From Xylaria sp. FL1777 (taxonomy: Eukaryota; Ascomycota; Sordariomycetes; Xylariales; Xylariaceae): a stretch of 10,453 bases of DNA. Each line of letters begins with the position of its first letter. Position 1 is the stretch's first letter. Below are positions 1 to 4,797 of the stretch, piece after piece. Made by a program: the position numbers and the translations under genes. Where the stretch lies: contig MU401083.1 of assembly GCA_022578965.1 (NCBI GenBank), positions 1 to 10,453 of the forward strand. The letters are read 5' to 3'. The notes beneath the pieces were generated by a model. That model saw nothing but the letters and a program-made list of their open reading frames with translations. It searched no databases and was not told the DNA's origin.

Positions 1-1655
1 TAAAAATTAAATAGTTTTTTTTTTTAAGTTTAACTTTAAAATATATTATATTAAAAAAAAAAAAAACATTTAAGCAAACATATTTAGTTAATAAAATTAA
101 AAGAAATTTAAAGTTTTAAAAAAAAACATTTAAGTATTATATTTTTAAAAAAATAAAAGCTTAAAAATTAAAGTTATATTTAAGAACTTTATAAATATAC
201 AGCTATAATAAGCTTATAACTTAAAAAAGTTAGCATAACTATAAAAATATAAAAAATTAAAAAATAACAAGCTAATATATAAACATAAAGTTTATTTACT
301 AAAATTCTTATAAAATAAGTTTATTAAAAAATTCTATAAATATTTATTATATAAACACTAAAAAGCAATAAAAACAGTTTAATAATTATAAAAAAAATAT
401 AATTTTTTAAAACTATAAAATATAATTAAATCTATTATAAAAAAGTGCAACATTTATAATAAAGCTAAAATAGTTTAATATAAGCTTTATAAACTGCTAT
501 AACTTATATAAATATTTAAATAAGCATAATATATTATTGCTTAAAATTTTATTATAGCATTATTTCTATTAATTAATTTAGTTATAAAAGTATAATATAA
601 TAAAATATAAGTTATTATTAATAAATTTACTAAGTATGCTTATTTTTTACTATTTAAAGAAAATATAATAGCTAAACAACTTATATATGCTTTTATATGT
701 TAATATTTAAATAAGCATAAGCTACTAAAAAAAATTATTTTAAACTAAAATAAATTGTTTATTTTTAAGTTTAAAACTAGCTTTTTTAAACTTATTAGTA
801 TTAAACTAAAGTTTTTAATTGCTTACTACTTATAAACAAATAAATAAACAAAAAAACTAAACTAAATATTAAAACAATATTTACGAAGTTATATTAACTA
901 TTAATAGAACAATTAAATAAAACTATTACTAATAACATAAATTTTATATAATATATTAATAAACAAAAATATAAATATATTTTTGCATAAAGCTGTTTAT
1001 AAATAGCAAGCAATTACTAAAAAACAAAAAAAAAACATTAATAAAAGCACTTGTTATTTTAACTATAATACTTTAAGTAAGAATTATTACAACAAAAATT
1101 AAAATGCTATAAGCTAAACTATAATTATGCTTTTAATTTTTATAATAATAAATATTAGTATATTACAACAAAAAACGAACTAAAGAACTAACCTTTAAAA
1201 AAAAAAACAAAGTTTATTTGTTATAACAAAAATAAAATGCAAACATTAATATTTTTTAAATTAAAATAAAACAACTAAGCAATAAATTAAAATTTAAAAA
1301 ATTTAGCTTTTTTAAAATTAAAGAAGTTATTTTACTTACTAACTATAAACTATTATTATTAAAAAATATGCAAATTTACTTTATTTTTTATATTTTTTTA
1401 TTAAAACTAGCACTTATTAAAATACTTATTAAAATATAACTAAAAATAAAAATAAATTAAAACATTTATAAAGTTAAAAATATATTAAATTTTTATTAAA
1501 ACAATAAAAACTTAAAGTATTTTATTAAATAAAAAAAATATTTATATATTAATAATACTTAAAAACTTAAAAAACATTTAAAAACTACTAAAGTAGTTAT
1601 AAATTAGTTTTATTGCTAATACTTTAATTGCTTAAAACTAAAAAAGAAAAGTTAA
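1..1655 (+). pseudogene. pol: Ty3/gypsy pol, C-terminal half: RNase H end, integrase, chromodomain (degenerate)
   Basis: The frame starting at base 2 shows the end of a gypsy RNase H (F-x-F-K-I-x-Y then A-D/N-x-x-S, about 29-95). The integrase H2C2 finger follows: first His now Tyr at 335, second His kept at 356, Cys at 446, second Cys now Tyr at 455. The catalytic core comes next: Asp to Asn at 620 and 743, Glu to Lys at 851. The last two are separated by 35 residues, exactly the D-D-35-E spacing, and the second lies in the STAYHPQTDGQTE-like stretch. After a one-base frameshift in the A-run 1026-1035, the frame with starts at multiples of 3 carries YYNKKR (1164-1181), a GPF-like module (about 1290-1400) and a chromodomain (about 1464-1613). 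It ends at TAA 1653-1655. Internal stops sit where Trp or Gln is expected. In the family this protein integrates cDNA, and the chromodomain guides it to methylated histone H3; here it is dead. Confidence 0.93.
1464..1613 (+). other. Chromodomain at the integrase C-terminus (degenerate, left copy)
   Basis: In frame with the integrase, the translation keeps the chromodomain skeleton. Y-K-V-K-N-I-L stands where Y-E-V-E-x-I-L is expected. K-Y-F-I-K-stop-K stands where E-Y-x-V-K-W-K-G is expected, and N-N-T-stop-K-L-K-K-H-L stands where E-N-T-W-E-P-E-E-x-L is expected. Every departure is explained by C-to-T or G-to-A change: Glu to Lys, Pro to Leu, Trp to stop. The mirrored copy at about 8390-8539 (minus) shows the same skeleton with different surviving bases. 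This places the element in the chromovirus branch of Ty3/gypsy. Confidence 0.9.
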
Positions 1656-1680
1656 CTTTAAAAAAAACGCTTAAGAAATT

Positions 1681-2125
1681 TTAATTAAACTTAAATAAAA
1701 TAGCTTGCGTTGCTTTAGCTTGCTTTTTTTATTATTTTTGCTTTTTTGCTAGCGCTTTTTGTTTTTTTTTAATATGTTTTATTTTGTTTAGTTTATTTAA
1801 AAACTAAAACTTTTGCTAAACTATTTTAATATTTTTTGCTTTTAAAAAACGTTTTTATATATAAAGCTAAGCTAACTTGCTTAAAATAAAATTAAAGCTA
1901 TTTTAAGTTTGTTTTAATTTCTTTTAAACTAAAAGTAACTATTGTTTTGCTTGCTTTTTTTTCTTTTTAAAACAATAGTATTTAAAAATTATATTATTAA
2001 TTAAATTAATTAAAACTTTTAATTTGTTATAAAAACAGCTAGCATATATACATTTAAAACAATAAAACATACTATTTATTATTTTATATGTTAATAATTA
2101 ATTAAAGCAGCAAAAGCAAAGCATA
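1681..2125 (-). pseudogene. Antisense accessory frame of the gypsy element, Cys-rich plus coiled-coil-like (left copy)
   Basis: Between the pol stop and the candidate LTR, the minus strand carries one reading frame that stays aligned, without frameshift, with the frame in the other arm (plus strand, about 7879-8322). It begins with a Cys-rich segment containing C-F-K-C and, in the right copy, the full C-x2-C-x6-C spacing. A Lys/Ala/Gln-rich, coiled-coil-like stretch follows, with the segment KKKQKALAKKQK common to both copies. Stops interrupt it at likely Gln or Trp codons. The local strand composition (T-rich plus strand inside an A-rich arm) flips here, which also suggests coding on the minus strand. 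The layout resembles small fungal proteins with a CxxC-type motif and a helical tail, but I cannot assign a family. Start and end are uncertain. Confidence 0.45.
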
Positions 2126-2152
2126 ACTTTATAGCTAGTAAAATTAATAAAA

Positions 2153-2176
2153 AAAGCAAAAACAAGTTTTTGCTTT
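2153..2176. repeat. Perfect 11-bp stem hairpin in the gypsy 3' region
   Basis: Bases 2153-2163 and 2166-2176 are exact reverse complements around a two-base spacer. The mirrored site in the right arm (about 7828-7851) keeps the same palindrome with one altered pair. It lies between the antisense frame and the purine tract. A role, for instance in transcript folding, is not shown. Confidence 0.6.
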
Positions 2177-2257
2177 GTTTTAAATAAGCAGTTAGTTTTT
2201 TTAATGCGCTTTAATATTATAATATATAAAAAAAAAAAAAAGAAAAAATACTTATAA

Positions 2258-2280
2258 AAAATTGTTAAAACAACAATTTT
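2258..2280. repeat. 9-bp stem hairpin before the purine tract
   Basis: Bases 2258-2266 and 2272-2280 are perfect reverse complements with a five-base loop, immediately before the purine-rich run at 2281-2293. The right copy shows the same sequence with G-to-A and C-to-T changes that weaken the stem. Confidence 0.55.
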
Positions 2281-2293
2281 AGAAAAAAAGAAA
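2281..2293 (+). promoter_or_regulatory. Candidate polypurine tract of the left gypsy copy
   Basis: An unbroken run of A and G (agaaaaaaagaaa) ends three bases before a TGTTAC that would suit an LTR start (TG...). In LTR retrotransposons a polypurine tract primes plus-strand DNA synthesis right beside the 3' LTR. The right copy has the matching pyrimidine run at about 7712-7724. A-rich DNA makes such runs common, so the call rests on position and on the following TG. Confidence 0.4.
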
Positions 2294-2405
2294 TAATGTT
2301 ACAAAATTAGTACAAAAATAGCTTTTAAAGCAGCTTAATGCTTTTATATATACTTTATACTTTTTTTTTTGCTAGCTAAAGCTAAAATTACATAATAACT
2401 TATTT

Positions 2406-2509
2406 AGCTTACTAAGCTTATAATAATTTAAAGCTTATTAAGCTTATAGTAATTTAAAGCTTATTAAGCTTATAGTAATTTAATGCTTACTAAACTTACA
2501 ATAATTTAA
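2406..2509. repeat. Four 26-bp tandem repeats (left arm)
   Basis: There are four head-to-tail units of exactly 26 bp starting at 2406, 2432, 2458 and 2484, each of the form agcttattaagcttat followed by agtaatttaa, differing at a few bases. Each unit holds AAGCTT-type palindromes. The same four units occur inverted at 7496-7599, so the array predates the duplication of the element. It lies inside the candidate LTR. Confidence 0.9.
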
Positions 2510-2695
2510 AAAAAATTACTACTTTTTTTATTTTTTTTTTGTTTATATAATTATGCATTTTTTATATTTAGTTATTTATTTAGTTCTAGTTCTTTAGCTA
2601 TTAATTTTTTATAACTGCTAAGCATTAATATACTTATTATTCTTAAATCTTTAAAACCTTTATTAATGCATAGTAGTAAAAGTACCCCAAAAACC

Positions 2696-2719
2696 TCCTT
2701 AACGAACTACTGTTAAGGA
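2696..2719. repeat. 8-bp inverted repeat tccttaac / gttaagga
   Basis: The perfect arms 2696-2703 and 2712-2719 are separated by eight bases. The second arm follows a T to read TGTTAAGGA, which resembles an LTR start, and the first resembles an LTR end. The pair could mark an LTR-LTR junction or nested insertion, but a terminal CA is missing. The right copy has the same layout with mutated stems (about 7286-7309). Confidence 0.4.
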
Positions 2720-2757
2720 TCCTATTATTACTTATAAATCAAAACCCCAAAAGCAAA

Positions 2758-2781
2758 CCTGTTATATTAATATATAATAGG
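2758..2781. repeat. Near-perfect 24-bp palindrome at the inner end of the left arm
   Basis: Bases 2758-2781 begin with cct, end with agg, and pair along nearly the whole length, with one G-T mismatch and two central mismatches. The same palindrome lies at 7224-7247 in the right arm with a single transition between the copies. It sits about 10 bp from where the homology between the arms ends. Confidence 0.6.
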
Positions 2782-2790
2782 TCCATTATA

Positions 2791-3439
2791 TATAGTTACT
2801 TATTTTATAAAGAAAAACTGTTTTTATTTTATTTTATTAGCTAAAATCTTAAGAAATACTTAATATGTTACTTAGTTTACCTTTAAGTATTATTATATAA
2901 AGCTTATAGCTGTTTTAACATTATTAAGTATATAAAAGCATATAATACGTTTTTTTATTATTTTGTTTATGTTACTTATATAATAACTAAAAACATTAAT
3001 TAACTTATTTTTAACATTTTAATAACTGTTTAAATGCTGCTTAAATGTAATAAGTGCTATAAAAATAGCTATATAAGCTATATTATATAATATCTTTAAG
3101 CTTAACTAATTTGCATATTTTTGTAAACCTTTAGTTTTAAAAAAAAAAATAACAACTTTAGCTAAAGAGCTAAAAAGAAATATAAAAAGCTTTTAAACAT
3201 AGTTTATATTATGCTATAAATAAATAATATATAATATTATATAAATAAAATATATATAAAAATGTTTTTTAATTAAGCTATAACTATATATAAGTTAAAC
3301 TTTTTAGTTTTTATAGTTTTGTAATAATAAAAGCTTAAGTACTTATTTTTTATAATTGTTTTAATATTATAATTTTTGCTCGTAAATATTTTAAGCTTAA
3401 AGCCTTTTTAATGTATTATTTAAATTAATGCGTTTTATA
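2791..3439. other. Gene-less AT-rich spacer inside the inverted repeat
   Basis: No reading frame of any length, tRNA-like sequence or recognisable protein relic is visible on either strand by eye. It lacks similarity to the right arm, so the inverted repeat ends before it. It contains runs such as the A-run near 3139 and alternating TA stretches around 3220-3255. Its origin is unknown. Confidence 0.6.
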
Positions 3440-3826
3440 TTTTATATATTTCTTAATTACGGATTTTTTAGCTAATATATTTTTTAATAATAGGTCTTTA
3501 GTAATATATTTCTTAGTTTATAAGTATATTAATAATAATTCTTTTAGTTAATAGGTTTTTAGTAATATATTTTTTAGTTTATAAATATTTTTTAATTAAT
3601 AAGTATATTAGCAATAATTTTTTTAGTTAAAAGGTTTTTAATAATATATTTCTTAGTTTATATATATTTTTTAGTTAATAAGCATATTAATAAGAATTTT
3701 TTTAGTTTATAGGTGTTTTTTCGTTAATAAATATATTAGCGAAAATTTTTTTAGTTTATAAGTGTTTTTTTATTAATAAGTATATTAGCAATATTTTTTT
3801 TAGTTAATAAATTTACTTAAATTTTT
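3440..3826. repeat. AT-rich minisatellite with 79-bp and 49-bp units
   Basis: The landmark aagtatatta (or a close variant) recurs at 3522, 3601, 3680, 3729 and 3778, giving spacings of 79, 79, 49 and 49 bp. The long unit is the short unit plus a 30-bp block containing taggtttttagtaatatatt. A partial unit lies at about 3440-3521 and the last unit is truncated near 3826. This looks like one array in which a 30-bp segment was gained or lost once and then amplified. No coding frame runs through it. Confidence 0.85.
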
Positions 3827-3870
3827 TGCTTAATTAGCTTATATTAGTTTTAACTTATATATATTTTTGC

Positions 3871-4196
3871 TAGTTTATATATTTTTTCTAGTTTTTATTT
3901 TTGCTAGTTTTTATTTTTGCTAGTTTGTTTATTTTTGCTAGTTTGTTTATTTTTGCTAGTTTATTTATTTTCTTTAGTTTGTTTATTTTTACTAGTTTTT
4001 ATTTTTGCTAGTTTTTATTTTTGCTAGTTTTTATTTTTATTAGTCTTTATTTTTGCTAGTTTGTTTATTTTTGCTAGTTTGTTTATTTTCGTTAGTTTGT
4101 TTATTTTTACTAGTTTATTTATTTTTACTAGTTTTTATTTTTGCTAGTTTGTTTATTTTTGCTAGTTTATATATTTTTGCTAGTTTATATTTATTT
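3871..4196. repeat. Short-period minisatellite of interleaved 16-bp and 18-bp units
   Basis: Eighteen complete units and a partial one run head to tail from 3871. Each starts with tagt. Seven are 16 bp (tagtttttatttttgc type) and eleven are 18 bp (tagtttgtttatttttgc type). The order of lengths is 18,16,16,18,18,18,18,16,16,16,16,18,18,18,18,16,18,18, which is blocky rather than random. Variant unit endings (ac, at, tt, gt) recur at block edges. No other copy occurs in the window, so it belongs to the unique spacer rather than to either transposon. Confidence 0.93.
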
Positions 4197-4482
4197 TATA
4201 CCTAGCTTTTTATTAAGTAAATTAAATAGCTTAACTTTTTATTTACTATATTTTTAACATTTTAGCTATTTATTAAGTAGTAATGTTAAACTTACTGCTT
4301 TTAATATTTTACTTTGCTATTATACATTAATAAAGCAATACTTCTTTTTTTTCTTTTTTAGCTTTAATAACGCTTTTATTTATTTAGCTATATATATTTA
4401 GCTTACTAAAAAAATAAAAAACATAAATATGCTTACTGCTAAAAATAAACCAAAATAGCTTATTAAAAACAGCAATAAACTT
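4197..4482. other. Gene-less AT-rich spacer
   Basis: Nothing recognisable is seen here on either strand. It separates the short-period minisatellite from the inverted repeat beside the LINE tail. Confidence 0.55.
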
Positions 4483-4584
4483 AATTATAATAACTATAAT
4501 AATGTTATAACTTTAAACTTAAAAAAATTTAAGTATAAAGCTTATTATGCTAAAAAATATAACACTAATTATAGTTATTATAAT
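4483..4584. repeat. Imperfect inverted repeat beside the LINE 3' end, with an inner palindrome
   Basis: Bases 4483-4508 and 4559-4584 are near reverse complements (core attatagttattataat and its complement), with one indel and one or two mismatches. Between them, acttaaa and tttaagt (4517-4534) form a perfect 7-bp stem with a four-base loop. The right-hand arm ends exactly where the LINE tail begins and includes the proposed target duplication. Confidence 0.6.
4575..4584. repeat. Left copy of the candidate LINE target-site duplication
   Basis: The 10-mer ttattataat here is identical to 7211-7220. The two copies bracket the LINE exactly: this one adjoins the (ATT)n tail and the other adjoins the truncated 5' end. 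Length and position fit target-primed integration. The sequence is A+T-only, so chance agreement is possible. Confidence 0.55.
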
Positions 4585-4599
4585 ATTATTATTATTATT

Positions 4600-4797
4600 A
4601 ATAACTTGCTGTGCTGCTTTGTAGCGCGGTTTTTCTACCTGTGTACTTATAGGTAAAACTGTACAAAAAGCTAAATAAAAACCTTATATAACAATATTTA
4701 TGCTGCTATTTTAAAGTTTTTTTATTTTATAATAACTAGTTTTTATTAATTAGCTTGCTAAACAGAAAGTAATAATTAAAAAGCGGAAGAACTTTTT
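4600..4797 (-). other. LINE 3' untranslated region
   Basis: About 200 bases separate the end of the LINE reading frame from its (ATT)n tail. The part 4606-4664 keeps unusually many G and C for this window, including gcgcgg at 4624-4629. It can form a small hairpin (tacct 4636-4640 with aggta 4651-4655). In LINEs the 3' UTR is what the reverse transcriptase recognises. Confidence 0.55.

Larger units (their letters stand above)
1..2790 (+). mobile_element. Ty3/gypsy chromovirus, left copy (3' part, RIP-degraded)
   Basis: This is the left arm of the window-scale inverted repeat. It is the 3' portion of a Ty3/gypsy LTR retrotransposon lying on the plus strand, cut off by the window start. Order: RNase H C-terminus, integrase, chromodomain, pol stop (1653-1655), an antisense accessory frame, a purine tract, and a candidate 3' LTR up to 2790. 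The reverse complement of 7215-10001 matches it with a net length difference of only 3 bases: position 1 pairs with 10001 and 2790 with 7215. In bases 1-161 I count nine differences between the arms, all transitions. Similarity stops abruptly after 2790. The copy is not functional. Confidence 0.93.
2297..2790 (+). repeat. Candidate 3' LTR of the left gypsy copy
   Basis: It starts with TGTTAC just after the purine tract and runs to the abrupt end of homology between the two arms at 2790, about 494 bp, a plausible LTR length. The right-arm equivalent (7215-7708) begins with TATTAT, explained by G-to-A and C-to-T change. It contains four 26-bp tandem repeats and a less mutated inner segment at 2655-2790. 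I cannot find a clean CA end or a target duplication at 2790. The 5' LTR lies outside the window, so the boundaries are inferred. Another TG at 2711 (TGTTAAGG) or 2760 could instead start a different LTR fragment. Confidence 0.4.

Noticed and set aside
1681..2125. A pogo/Fot1-type transposase C-terminus on the minus strand
   Set aside because: An initial reading suggested the Lys-rich tail of such transposases, but it relied on a frame slip. The corrected frame is shared with the Cys-rich segment, and no DDE catalytic block is visible.
2711..2790. The 5' start of a separate Ty1/copia LTR (TGTTAAGG or TGTTATATT)
   Set aside because: Only about 30-80 bases would belong to it in each arm before homology ends, with no primer-binding site or partner LTR, so it was not called as a separate element.
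3440..4196. A CRISPR array or centromeric satellite
   Set aside because: The repeats are contiguous with no unique spacers, so it is not CRISPR. One short array in a transposon-rich block gives no specific evidence for a centromere.
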